In this document: positions 1 to 11,508 of the stretch, one piece after another | Position numbering within the stretch: the first letter of the stretch is position 1 | Layout: every line of letters starts with the position of its first letter | Source: Scylla paramamosain | Lineage: Eukaryota > Arthropoda > Malacostraca > Decapoda > Portunidae | Length of the DNA: 64,000 nucleotides | Direction: 5' to 3' | Assembly: GCF_035594125.1 (NCBI RefSeq) | Contig: NW_026973698.1 | Location: forward strand, 1-64,000 | The notes under the pieces: model-generated | Told to the model about the DNA's origin: nothing | Databases searched by the model: none | Seen by the model: only the letters and a program-made list of their open reading frames with translations | Program-made: the position numbers and the translations under genes

Positions 1-805
1 GACGTATGATACAATGACAGCTAACAAACCGAGGGAATGCAGGATCATTCTTGCACAGTGCCGCAAAGCCAGCATTGCTACCAGTCACTGACAGGGCACC
101 AGCTGTTGTTACTGACACAAGCTTTTCAAGAGGTAAACTGACCTTGTCTACAAAATTCTTAAAAACTTGATAAACATCCACACCACTTGTTTTCCCCTTC
201 AGCGGTGAGACCACTAAGAAATCTTTCACGCTGTCGTCAGAAAAGAAATCATTCGCACAAATACACTTAATTAACTGTGCTGTGTTCACAACACCTGTCC
301 ATTCATCAACCTGCAGGCTGAACCACGTACATTTCTCAAGATTAGCTGTTATTTGATCAAACACATTTTGCGCCATCATTTCTACCCTACGTGTGACTGT
401 GTTTCTTGATAGAGGCGTGGATTTTATAGCAGTTACAATTTCAGGTTTATTATTAAAATTTTCAAACAAGGACTCAGATGCTTCAAGCCAACATGGTTTC
501 ACTGTTTCACCATCCTCAAGTGGCTTTTCTTTTTTGCACGGACATGAGCAGCACTGAATGATGCAAGTGTTTGATGCTGTAGCTTTGGCAGGTGGCTTCT
601 GGAAGGTGTCTTGTTGGGCCTGCAACTCAGATTTTACCTTCTTCTCTTTTCTCCCTTCTTCTGTCACTGTGAGAGAGATATTTAGTATCATAATTTTTGT
701 GAAGTTTAACAAAATGTCTCTTTACATTGCTCTTCTTGGACACTGCAACAGTGGAGTGACAAATTAAGCCACACACTTCTCTCTCAAACTGACAGCAAAA
801 GGTAG
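1..805 (-). pseudogene. hAT-type transposase fragment (BED-finger, ZBED/GTF2IRD2-like), frameshifted and cut by the window edge
   Basis: Read on the minus strand from about 805 down to 1. A BED-like zinc-finger segment comes first (cysteines in [17 protein letters not shown] followed by VKRHFVKLH, about 640-805). A frame change near 640-660 follows, then a stop-free stretch to the window edge. That stretch contains WFSLQVDEWTGVVNTAQL, a GKTSGVDVYQVF segment and GFAALCKNDPAFPRFV. These are the expected order and wording of the DUF4371/hAT catalytic part of domesticated-looking transposases such as ZBED5, SCAND3 and GTF2IRD2. The finger and the catalytic region lie in different frames, so the copy is broken. 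The C-terminal half (including the dimerisation domain) would lie left of the window. It is a DNA-transposon relic, not a host gene, although a domesticated paralogue elsewhere cannot be excluded. Confidence 0.8.
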
Positions 806-1095
<290 letters not shown>

Positions 1096-1135
1096 ATATT
1101 AATGGTATTTGACTTCTTTACTCAGTTGTTACTTA

Positions 1136-1238
<103 letters not shown>

Positions 1239-1437
1239 CAAGATCCCTATATTAGCATGGTCATCATTACTATACTATACTACACTACACTGGAAGTGTG
1301 TAGATGTGTGGGAGGGAGGGAGGGAGGGTGTCAGTAAAGGCCCCTATTGGCTGAGTGCCCCGTGAGGAGGACCAGCTTGGAGTTAGTAGTGGTCTCGTCC
1401 ACCAATCAGAGAGCTCTCTTCTTGCAGTCTTTTTGCG

Positions 1438-1600
1438 ATGATAATTTCTTTATTATGTGCCGCCCTTAGACCACCCTGTCACTGGAAGCAACGAATGCAA
1501 ACCATGAGCGCCGCTGTGATCGCACCAGCCACCGGCCCAGCCCGCGTCGCCTGGGCGAGGCAGACAGCCGCAGCCTGGCAGCGACGCCAGGTGCAGGTGA
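1438..1600 (+). other. Uncertain GC-rich exon-like segment
   Basis: A short GC-rich island in otherwise repetitive DNA. It contains an ATG at 1,504 followed by about 30 codons rich in Ala/Arg/Gln, ending at a good donor (CAG then GTGAGG, about 1,597). It could be a first exon, but no downstream exon in phase can be named and no domain is visible. Confidence 0.15.
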
Positions 1601-1649
1601 GGAACGAAAAGGATGTCGAGAAGCGAGACAGGGATGTGCTGGGGGAGGC

Positions 1650-1800
1650 GTTCCCGTCCCGTCCCTTCCCTTCCCCTCTCCTCTTCTTTTTTCCTCTCCT
1701 CTCCCATTCCCTCCCCTCCCCCTCCCCTCCCCTCCCCCTCTACTCTTCTCTCCTCTTTTTTCTCTTCTTCTTCTCTCCCATCCCCTCCCCTCCCCTCTAC
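1650..1800. repeat. CCCTC/CTCTT pyrimidine tract
   Basis: Almost pure pyrimidine on the plus strand, in irregular CCCCTCCCCTC and CTCTTCTT units. It is the left end of a composition block that continues, with one A-rich interruption, to 5.84 kb. Confidence 0.9.
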
Positions 1801-2060
1801 AAAAAAAAAGTCATCAGCGACCAAAATCAAGAAGAAGAAATAAAACAGAAAATGAACAAAAAAAGTCATCAGCGACCAAAATCAAGAAAAATTGAAAAAA
1901 TAAAAGCAAAAAATGAACAAAAAAAGTCATCAGCGACCAAAGTTAATAATAAAGAAATTGAAGAAATAAAAGCAGAAAATGAACAAAAAAAGTCATCAGC
2001 GACCAAAATCAAGAAAGAAATTGAAGAAATAAAAGCAGAAAATGAACAAAAAAAAAAGTC
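1801..2060. repeat. A-rich 55-66-bp tandem repeat, about four copies
   Basis: Each unit starts with an A-run followed by AAGTCATCAGCGACCAAA and ends in AGAAAATGAAC. The units differ in length (about 55, 61, 66 and 63 bp), so the repeat is diverged rather than freshly expanded. Read in frame it would give Lys/Glu-rich coiled-coil-like peptide. The frame runs straight into polypyrimidine DNA on both sides, so coding is unlikely. Confidence 0.85.
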
Positions 2061-2404
2061 ATCATCCTTTCCTCTCCTCTCCTCTCCTGTCCTCTCCTCC
2101 CATCTCCTCTCCTCTCCTCTCCTTTTTTCCCATACTGCTTTGTCTTGTCCCGTCCTACCCTGTCCCGTCCCGTCCCGTCCTGTCCCGTCCTGTTCTGTTC
2201 TGTTCTGTCCGTCCCGTCCTGTTCTGTCTCTTCGTCTTGTAAAGTCCCGTCCTGTCCTGTCCTGTCCTTTCTCTCCTCTCCCCTCCCCCTCCCCTCCCAT
2301 CTTTTCCTGTCCTGTCTCTTCCTCTCTCCTCTGATCCCCTCTCCTCCCCCTCCCCTCTCCTGTCTTGTCTCCCCGTCTCTGTCCTGTTCGTCTGGTCTCG
2401 CTCG
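2061..2404. repeat. CCTGT/CCCGT pyrimidine-rich tract
   Basis: Irregular CCTGTCC, CCCGTCC and TTCTG units on the plus strand. It forms a transition from CCTCT repeats to the CTCGT satellite. Confidence 0.85.
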
Positions 2405-4845
2405 TCATGTCCCTTTCACTCGTCTCGTCTCGTCTCGTCTCGTTCGTCTCATTCGTCTCGTTCGTCTCGTCTCGTTCGTCTCGTTCGTCTCGTTCGTCTC
2501 TGTCTCTGTTCGTCTCGTTCGTCTCGTCTAGTTCGTCTCGTTCGTCTCTGTCTCGTTCGTCTCGTTCGTCTCGTTCGTCTCGTCTCGTTCTGTCTCGTTC
2601 GTCTCGTCTAGTTCGTCTCGTTCGTCTCGTCTCGTTCGTCTCGTTCGTCTCGTCTAGTTCGTCTCGTTCTGTCTCGTCTAGTTCGTCTCGTTCGTCTCTG
2701 TCTCGTTCGTCTCGTTCGTCTCGTCTCGTTCGTCTCGTTCGTCTCGTCTCGTTCGTCTCGTTCGTCTCGTTCGTCTCGTCTCGTTCTGTCTCGTTCGTCT
2801 CGTCTCGTTCGTCTCGTTCGTCTCGTTCGTCTCGTTCGTCTCGTCTCGTTCGTCTCGTTCGTCTCGTTCGTCTCGTCTCTGTTCGTCTCGTTCGTCTCGT
2901 TCATCTCTGTCTCTGTCTCGTTCGTCTGGTCTCGTTCGTCTCGTTCTGTCTCGTTCGTCTCGTCTCGTTCGTCTCGTTCGTCTCGTTCGTCTCGTCTCGT
3001 TCGTCTCGTTCGTCTCGTCTCGTTCGTCTCGTATCGTTCGTCTCGTTCATCTCGTTCGTCTCGTATCGTTCGTCTCGTTCATCTCGTTCGTCTCGTCTCG
3101 TTCGTCTCGTCTCGTTCGTCTCGTTCGTCTCGTTCGTCTCGTTCGTCTCGTCTCGTTCGTCTCGTTCGTCTTGTTCGTCTCGTTCGTCTCGTCTCGTTCG
3201 TCTCGTTCGTCTCGTTCGTCTCGTCTCGTTCGTCTCGTTCGTCTCGTCTCGTTCGTCTCGTTCGTCTCGTCTCGTTCGTCTCGTCTCGTTCGTCTCGTTC
3301 GTCTCGTCTCGTTCGTCTCGTTCGTCTCTGTTCGTCTCGTCTCGTTCGTCTCGTCTCGTTCGTCTCGTTCGTCTCGTCCTCGTTCGTCTCGTTCGTCTCG
3401 TTCGTCTCGTCTCGTTCGTCTCGTTCGTCTCGTCTCGTCTCGTCTCGTTCGTCTCCGTCTCGTTCGTCTCGTTCGTCTCGTCTCGTTCTGTCTCGTTCGT
3501 CTCGTTCGTCTCGTCTCGTTCGTCTCGTTCGTCTCGTTCGTCTCGTCTCGTTCGTCTCGTTCGTCTCGTCTCGTTCGTCTCGTTCGTCTCGTCTCGTTCG
3601 TCTCGTTCGTCTCGTTCGTCTCGTTCGTCTCGTCTCGTCTCGTTCGTCCTGTCTGTCTCGTTCGTCTCGTTCGTCTCGTCTCGTTCGTCTCGTTCGTCTC
3701 GTCTCGTCCTGTCTCGTTCGTCTCGTTCGTCTCGTTCGTCTCGTCTCGTTCGTCTCGTTCGTCTCGTCTCGTTCGTCTCGTTCGTCTCGTCTCGTTCGTC
3801 TCGTCTCGTTCGTCTCGTTCGTCTCGTCTCGTTCGTCTCGTCTCGTTCGTCTCGTTCGTCTCGTTCGTCTCGTCTCGTTCGTCTCGTCTCGTTCGTCTCG
3901 TTCGTCTCGTCTCGTTCGTCTCGTTCGTCTCGTTCGTCTCGTCTCGTTCGTCTCGTTCGTCTCGTTCGTCTCGTCTCGTTCGTCTCGTTCGTCTCGTCTC
4001 GTTCGTCTCGTTCGTCTCGTTCGTCTCGTCTCGTTCGTCTCGTTCGTCTCGTTCGTCTCGTCTCGTTCGTCTCGTTCGTCTCGTCTCGTTCGTCTCGTTC
4101 GTCTCGTCTCGTTCGTCTCGTTCGTCTCGTTCGTCTCGTCTCGTTCGTCTCGTTCGTCTCGTCTCGTTCGTCTCGTTCGTCTCGTTCGTCTCGTCTCGTT
4201 CGTCTCGTTCGTCTCGTCTCGTTCGTCTCGTTCGTCTCGTCTCGTTCGTCTCGTCTCGTTCGTCTCGTTCGTCTCGTCTCGTTCTGTCTCGTTCGTCTCG
4301 TTCGTCTCGTCTCGTTCGTCTCGTTCGTCTCGTTCGTCTCGTCTCGTTCGTCTCGTTCGTCTCGTCTCGTTCGTCTCGTTCGTCTCGTCTCGTTCTGTCT
4401 CGTCTCGTTCGTCTCGTTCGTCTCGTCTCGTTCGTCTCGTCTCGTTCGTCTCGTTCGTCTCGTTCGTCTCGTCTCGTTCGTCTCGTCTCGTTCGTCTCGT
4501 TCGTCTCGTCTCGTTCGTCTCGTTCGTCTCGTTCGTCTCGTCTCGTTCGTCTCGTTCGTTTCGTTCGTCTCGTCTCGTTCGTCTCGTTCGTCTCGTCTCG
4601 TTCGTCTCGTTCGTCTCGTTCGTCTCGTCTCGTTCGTCTCGTTCGTCTCGTTCGTCTCGTCTCGTTCGTCTCGTTCGTCTCGTCTCGTTCGTCTCGTTCG
4701 TCTCGTTCGTCTCGTCTCGTTCGTCTCGTCTCGTCTCGTTCGTCTCGTTCGTCTCGTCTCGTCTCGTCTCGTTCGTCTCGTTCGTCTCTGTCTCGTCTCG
4801 TCTCGTCTCGTCTCGCTTTACGCTTGTTTCTCTCGTTCGTCTCGC
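2405..4845. repeat. CTCGT/TCGT satellite array (about 2.4 kb)
   Basis: Built almost only from a 5-mer CTCGT and a 4-mer TCGT, most often joined as the 9-mer CTCGTTCGT. Extra 5-mers are scattered, and rare CTCTG, CTCAT or CTAGT variants sit mainly in the first 700 bp. The plus strand is nearly A-free and the minus strand nearly T-free, so stops hardly occur in any of the six frames. This explains the very long Ser/Arg/Val/Leu/Phe open frames. Homogeneity rises from left to right. Confidence 0.95.
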
Positions 4846-5840
4846 CTGTCCTGTCCTGTCCTCACTTTTCTTTTGTCTTCTCTCCCTCTCCTTTTCCTCT
4901 CCTCTTCTCTTCTCTTCTCTTCTCTTCTCTTCTCCTCTCCCTCTCTCCTCTCCACTTTCCTCTCCTCTCCTGTCCTCTCTTTTTCTCTTCTCTTCTCTCC
5001 TCTCTTCTCTTCTCTTTTCTTTTCTCTCCTCTCCTCTCCTTTCCTCTCCTCTCTTCTCTTCTCTTCTCTTTTCTCTTCTCTCTTCTCTTCTCTCTTTTCT
5101 TCCCTTCTCTTCTATTCTCTTTCCTCTCCTCTCCTCTTCTCTTCTCTTCTCTTCTCTTCTCTTCTCTCCTCTCCTCTCCTTTTCTCTTCTCTTCTCTATC
5201 CTCTCCTCTCTTCTCTTCTCTATCCTCTCCTCTCCTCTCCTCTCCTCTTCTCTTTCCTCTCCTCTCCTCCTCTCTTCTCTTCTGTGTCCTCTCCCTCTCC
5301 TCTTTCTCTGCTCTCCTCTTTTCTTTCCTCTCCTCTCTTCTTCTTCTTCTTCTCTCTTCTTCTTCTCTCTTCTTCTTCTCTCTTTTCTTCCCTTCTCTTC
5401 TCTTCTCTTTCCTCTCCTCTCCTCTTCTCTTCTCTTCTCTTCTTCTTCTCTTCTCTCCTCTCCTCTCCTTTTCTCTTCTCTTCTCTATCCTCTCCCTCTC
5501 CTCTTCTCTTTCTCTATCCTCTCCTCTCCTCTCCTCTCCTCTTCTCTTTCCTCTCCTCTCCTCCTCTCTTCTCTTCTGTGTCCTCTCCTCTCCTCTTCTC
5601 TGCTCTCCTCTCCTCTTTTCTCTGCTCTCCTCTTTTCTTTCCTCTCCTCTTTTTCTTTCCTCTCCTCTGCTCTCCTCTTCTCTCCTCTTCTCTTCTTCTC
5701 TTCTTCTTCTCTTCTCTTCTCTTCTCTTTCCTCTCCTATCCTCTCCTCTCCTTTCCTCTCCTCTCCTCTCCTCTCCTCTTCTGTAGTCTTTCCTCTTCTG
5801 TTCTCTCTTCCCTTCCCTTCTCTTCTCTTCTCTTACGTTT
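4846..5840. repeat. CTCTT/CTCCT homopyrimidine tract (about 1 kb) with an internal duplication
   Basis: Nearly uninterrupted C/T on the plus strand. A higher-order duplication is visible: the segment beginning with TTTTCTTCCCTTCTCTTCT at about 5,095 recurs at about 5,391, and both continue through similar CTATCCTCTCC and CTTCTGTGTCCTCTCC landmarks about 290 bp apart. Such tracts can adopt triplex (H-DNA) structure. Confidence 0.9.
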
Positions 5841-6251
5841 AGATTTAGGTTTATCAGGGGATCGATAGTAAGGGAAAATAAGAAGAAAATCGGGTGAAGA
5901 TAATAGGATAAAAACAATATATGCTGTATTTTAATGTAATTATTTAATGTATGTATGATTTGTTGTTTTGTTCAATATTGTGTCAGTATTACATTCCCCT
6001 CGCGTCCCCTGTCTGTGCCGCATGGTGCTGCCTTGCAAGGCTGACACCTGTCTAGTTCCAGGCAACACCACGACTCAGGGCGCAGTAGTGGATGCCCAGA
6101 CTTGTGAAGGTGTGTGTTGTCAGCCTTGCATGTGATGACGAGTGTATGTGGTAGTGAAGTGTTTTATTTCGTGTATACTGGATTAGGTGTTGCTTCTCAT
6201 TTTTTTTGTCAGCCTGGCGTGTGATGACCAGTGTATGTGATGGTGTAGCTT
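5841..6251. other. Short unique spacer between satellites
   Basis: The first mixed-composition DNA after 4 kb of repeats. It contains two imperfect copies, about 90 bp apart, of a segment with TGTGATGACSAGTGTATGTG (about 6,131 and 6,222). These are probably a seed for the neighbouring 34-bp satellite. No convincing coding exon is seen. Confidence 0.4.
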
Positions 6252-6745
6252 CTAGTGATTGATGTAGTGTTGGTGATGCAGCACTGACTTGATAGATGTA
6301 GTGTTGGTGATGCAGCAGTGACTTGATAGATGTAGTGTTGGTGATGCAGCAGTGACTTGATAGATGTAGTGTTGGTGATGCAGCAGTGACTTGATAGATG
6401 TAGTGTTGGTGATGCAGCAGTGACTTGATAGATGTAGTGTTGGTGATGCAGCAGTGACTTGATAGATGTAGTGTTGGTGATGCAGCAGTGACTTGATAGA
6501 TGTAGTGTTGGTGATGCAGCAGTGACTTGATAGATGTAGTGTTGGTGATGCAGCAGTGACTTGATAGATGTAGTGTTGGTGATGCAGCAGTGACTTGATA
6601 GATGTAGTGTTGGTGATGCAGCAGTGACTTGATAGATGTAGTGTTGGTGATGCAGCAGTGACTTGATAGATGTAGTGTTGGTGATGCAGCAGTGACTTGA
6701 TAGATGTATTGCTGATAGATGTATTGTTGATAGATGTATTGATAG
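6252..6745. repeat. 34-bp satellite, about 13 near-identical units
   Basis: The unit is GATAGATGTAGTGTTGGTGA followed by TGCAGCAGTGACTT. The copies are almost identical from about 6,258 to 6,704, then decay into GATAGATGTATT-type half units. Because 34 is not a multiple of 3, the open minus frame cycles through all three frames. There are no spacers between units, so this is not a CRISPR. Confidence 0.95.
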
Positions 6746-6897
6746 ATGTACTCATCCTCTAATTATACTTTTTACCCACAATTATTATTATATATCTAAG
6801 AAGCTTTTACCCTCCAATTACTCTTTTTATGCACTATTATTATTTATTAATCTTCAATATTCCTTTTATTATTGTAATTACCTTTACTCTCTGTCCA

Positions 6898-7165
<268 letters not shown>

Positions 7166-7210
7166 ATGTATATATAATATTTACACATGGAAGTTTATAT
7201 TTCTATTATT

Positions 7211-7212
<2 letters not shown>

Positions 7213-7288
<76 letters not shown>

Positions 7289-7292
7289 TATA

Positions 7293-7370
<78 letters not shown>
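7213..7370. repeat. (TA)n microsatellite
   Basis: About 155 bp of TA with GTATAGTATA interruptions near 7,286. Confidence 0.95.
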
Positions 7371-7551
7371 TTCATTGCATTTAAACTGTATATGTTTTAT
7401 ATATGTGTATTTAGAATATTATAGATTTAAGTTCATGACCAAAAAAACTATATTTATATATGTGATGTCTGCCAGTCTTTCTCTATGGAATCATAATTAA
7501 GTGTGAATTTATAGGTAAACGTAATAAAGTGTTTTAAGTGTTTCCCAGCGA

Positions 7552-7818
7552 GATATATTCAGTTGCTGGCCACTACAAGGCCATTGGCCCAGCCAGGTGC
7601 CAGCCCAACAGTCTCCGCTGCTGGCCCTGGGCGTCAACACCTTTGACCTGCTGACCCAGCTGGCGAGGGGGGGCGTACACCCCTCACTACAGCCTGCAGT
7701 CACCCGCCTCACTTGTGCCTTCCTGAAGGAGGCAGGGCAGCCACCAAGCCTGTGGTTGGCTCACAGGAAGCCCCCAGAGCATAAAAATGATGATGCAGGG
7801 GCATCATTGCAGCCCTAG
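7552..7818 (+). CDS. Possible exon of an unrecognised gene
   Basis: A GC-richer island after an acceptor-like TTTCCCAG (about 7,551). The frame from about 7,600 reads SPLLALGVNTFDLLTQLARG, continues through a Leu-rich helix-like stretch (PAVTRLTCAFLKEAGQPPS), and ends at a TAG at 7,816-7,818. It would fit a terminal exon with an alpha-helical repeat flavour, but no family is recognised. It could equally be a chance open frame. Its relation to the gene starting at 12.7 kb is unknown; strand and composition agree, but no phase test is possible. Confidence 0.3.
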   Translation, partial: DIFSCWPLQGHWPSQVPAQQSPLLALGVNTFDLLTQLARGGVHPSLQPAVTRLTCAFLKEAGQPPSLWLAHRKPPEHKNDDAGASLQP

Positions 7819-8641
<823 letters not shown>

Positions 8642-8960
8642 GCTACTTCTGAGATCCCTCCTTGTGCTAGGTGTGAGTTAGATGGTGGCTGGGATGGTAT
8701 TGGCTAGTAAATGTCATCTGTGGTTTCTCTCAAGCCTGTCATGCTTATTCTGCTGCCAGGAATACTGATTGTGTCTCTCACCTCAGACTATTGGAGTCAG
8801 GTAAGAGACAGTGGGCGAAAAGAATTCAAGGATTTGAGAACATGTCTTCCGTTCAGCATTTCAAGGCCTTGAACTTTTATTCACTCAAAGGGAGAAACTA
8901 TTATGGGTTGATCTTATTATTAAATTTGGAAGATATTTTCATGGACTCTCCCCAATCACT

Positions 8961-9235
8961 GTTCATCTCAGCCCCCTTGTGTCAGCACTAGAGGCCATCC
9001 ATACAGTTAATGCAACAGACTTGTTCATCTCAGCTACTTCTATCAGCACTAGAGACCATCCATACAGTTAATGCAACAGACTTGTCCATCTCAGCCACTA
9101 CTGTCAGCACTAGAGACCATCCATACAGTTAATGCAACAGACTTGTACACCTCGGCCACTGCTGTCAGCACTAGAGGCCGTCCATACAGTTAATGCAGCA
9201 GACCTGTTCATCTCAGCCACTTCTGTCAGCATTCC
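8961..9235. repeat. 61-bp minisatellite, about 4.4 copies
   Basis: The unit begins GTTCATCTCAGCCACTTCTG, contains CAGCACTAGAG and CATACAGTTAATGCAACAGA, and is repeated head to tail from 8,961. Units differ by several substitutions, so this is an older array. Confidence 0.9.
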
Positions 9236-9269
9236 TTATAGTTGTTGTGATGCCAGGCACACATTTTTC

Positions 9270-9400
9270 TCAGAGTGATGAGAATCTGGAATTTTCTTGC
9301 TAACAGTGTGCCTGAATCTAATTCTGTTGATGGTTTTAGGTACAGTTTGTCCAACTTCTCAGGTGTACATCTGTTTGATTCTTGCTGGTGACATATACGC
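9270..9400 (+). mobile_element. LINE reverse-transcriptase C-terminal scrap
   Basis: The frame from about 9,279 reads MRIWNFLANSVPESNSVDGF followed by RYSLSNF. This is the usual C-terminal wording of Jockey/CR1/I-type ORF2 proteins (a W-N-x-L-P/A-x-S-V motif, then S-x-x-x-F-K/R-x-x-L). Only about 40 codons survive. Confidence 0.55.
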
Positions 9401-9958
9401 TGTGCTGCTAGTCAGATTTATTATTTGTCTTGGGCTGATGGCACACTTGCCAGGCAGTTAGATAAGCATGTACAGACTTTGGTGTCATTTTGATAGTGCT
9501 GGTGAGCTGACCCTGAACTGGCCCTGAAGGGGTTCTCTCTTGTGAGACCAGCCAGGTAAAAAATATGTTGAAATGTAGCCACATTTACTATTGTGAAGTA
9601 TTTACTATTCTATTCATTTCTTCTCTGTTCACAGGTGCTCTGGAAAATCAATTCAAGGCTAATTATTATTTTTTCTTTATTCATTATCCACAGTTGCTTT
9701 GGAAAGTGCATTCCTGGCTGAGTGTGGTGCGTGTGCCTGCTACTCGTGTGGTGGTGCTGCTGCTGCGTGAAGCCTCTGCCGTGGGAACCCACCACAAATA
9801 GCTAATGGATTCTGTATGATGGGATTAGCAGCAGACAGAATTCCAGTGATGTATTAACATGCCTAGGTTTGGTCCTAAAGGATTGATTTAATGTTGTATT
9901 TACTACTCATTTGTCTGTAGTCTATATAGTTTTACTACTACTGGAGTAGTAGTAAAAT
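9401..9958. other. Intergenic DNA with no clear feature
   Basis: Short open frames only. The segment near 9,610-9,800 has open frames on both strands, but no domain and no convincing splice signals. Confidence 0.35.
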
Positions 9959-9959
9959 G

Positions 9960-10040
9960 GCTTTTTTTTTTTCTTTTTTTATTCAAAATTTTTGTTGCCC
10001 CTGGCCAGTGGCCTTCTTACAGGAGAAAAGTAGTAGTAGT
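9960..10040 (+). mobile_element. Family B LINE 3' tail fragment
   Basis: GTTGCCCCTGGCCAGTGGCC followed by TTCTTACAGGAGAAAA matches the 3' end of the family B copy near 29,340-29,385 and the antisense start of the copy at 42,798. Only the tail is present. Confidence 0.6.
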
Positions 10041-10339
10041 AATATTTATTTTTGTATGTGTTTGTGTCTATCATAGTATACTGCACTGTAGGGAAAGTTT
10101 TATGAGGAAGATGTGTTAATCTTGACAGTCACTGGTTTGAACCTGAAGCACAACTTTCCAGAAACAAGACCTTGCATTTAGTATACAACAAACTAACTTA
10201 CCAGCTTCCTGTGTTAGCTTAATTCTATCTTGTTTGTATTCTTAATGCTTTGCTTTCTCATAAAAAAAACATTTTCAAAGGCCTATACAGATGATCACCA
10301 AAATTCTCATGGGGCATTTTCTTTCTCTCTTGCAAAATC

Positions 10340-10400
10340 CTTGCATTGTCAGTCATGAAAATGCCCCTGGAGACCACAACAACACCACCTGAGTAAAGAT
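10340..10400 (+). repeat. Dispersed repeat E, diverged partial copy
   Basis: The core TGTCAGTCATGAAAATGCCC and the following GGAGACCACAACAA resemble the shared core GAATCATGAAAACACCCTTG of repeat E, which is seen more clearly at 18.1-18.4, 30.5, 38.5 and 39.7 kb. Confidence 0.4.
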
Positions 10401-10531
10401 AAAGGTGAAAATAATGATAGTGGTTGTGGCAGTGGTGGTGGTGGTGGTGGTGGTGGTGGCTCTGAGGAGAATTAAGTACTAATATCAGAAGGATGTGGTT
10501 TTCATGTTGCAGAAGAAACCAGATGGAAAAA

Positions 10532-10647
<116 letters not shown>

Positions 10648-11112
10648 CTGGGTTAGGGAGAGAGAAGAGAAAGAGAAAGAGGTAAGTGGAGATATGGAGA
10701 CAAGGGAGAAGGAAGGAAAAGCAGAGGAGTTATGGGAGAGATAGCAGAAAGGGAGGAGGAGGAAGACAAGGAGGGAGGGAGGGTAGATGAGCAGTATGTA
10801 AGTGAGTGTGAGTGGAGTCAACATATAAAAGGGAGAGAAATGAACACTCTAAGGAGGGAAGAAATAAAGAATTCATGAAAAGATATTATAGACATATGTA
10901 AGGATGAACCAAGAATGTTCTATAGAATGGTAAAATGAAGAATAAGAATGGGTTCAACAAACTGAAAATAAATGGTAAACATGTTGAAGAAGAAGCACAA
11001 ATTGCAGAGGTTTTGAATGACTTCTTTCAGTGTCTTCATTGGAGAGGGAACATTTGGTAGACTGGTGACAGCAGATGTGAGAGTAGAAGAGTGAGTGAGA
11101 TTGAGGTGAACA

Positions 11113-11508
11113 GTGGATGAGGTAAGAATAATTATGGAAGACTTGGATGTGAGGAAGGCACAGGGACCTGATGGAGTGTCTGATTGGGTGGTGAAGGAAT
11201 GCAGAGATCAACCTGTACACATGATTTACAAACTCATCATAACTTCATTAAAAGGGAAGGAGTGGTGCCCAACATTGGAAAAAAAAGCAGGTATAGTCCC
11301 CATATATAAGAGTGGAAGCAAAGAAGAACCACTTAATTATAGACCACCATCATTAACAAGTGTAGTGGCAAAATTGTGCCAAAGAATAGTGAAGCAAAGA
11401 TGGAGTGAATATCTGGAAAAAAGAGAAATATTAACAGACAGACAATTCAGATTTAGGAAAGGAAGGTCATGTATAACAAATTTAAGGTGTTTTCTACTCC
11501 AGTCATAG
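11113..11508 (+). pseudogene. Reverse-transcriptase fragment of copy A1
   Basis: The longest open piece of A1 (about 130 codons). It carries the GPDGVS motif, the NYRP block and the FRKGRSC block that precede the catalytic palm in Jockey/CR1/I-group reverse transcriptases. It ends in a frameshift just before the conserved D-x-x-K-A-F-D/FDKVPH block. It lacks the catalytic aspartates and is not a host gene. Confidence 0.75.

Noticed and set aside
1438..2334. 298-codon frame combining an Ala/Arg start, Lys/Glu repeats and Ser/Pro tracts
   Set aside because: It strings together a small GC-rich island, pyrimidine DNA and an A-rich VNTR. A continuous protein is not credible, although the first about 30 codons might be an exon.
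2365..5868. Open frame of more than 1,100 codons (Ser/Arg/Leu/Val/Phe repeats)
   Set aside because: Lies wholly in A-poor satellite and pyrimidine tracts where stop codons can hardly arise in any frame. It is open on both strands and in other frames too.
6252..6745. CRISPR-like regular array
   Set aside because: Units are contiguous 34-bp tandem repeats with no unique spacers, in a eukaryotic context.
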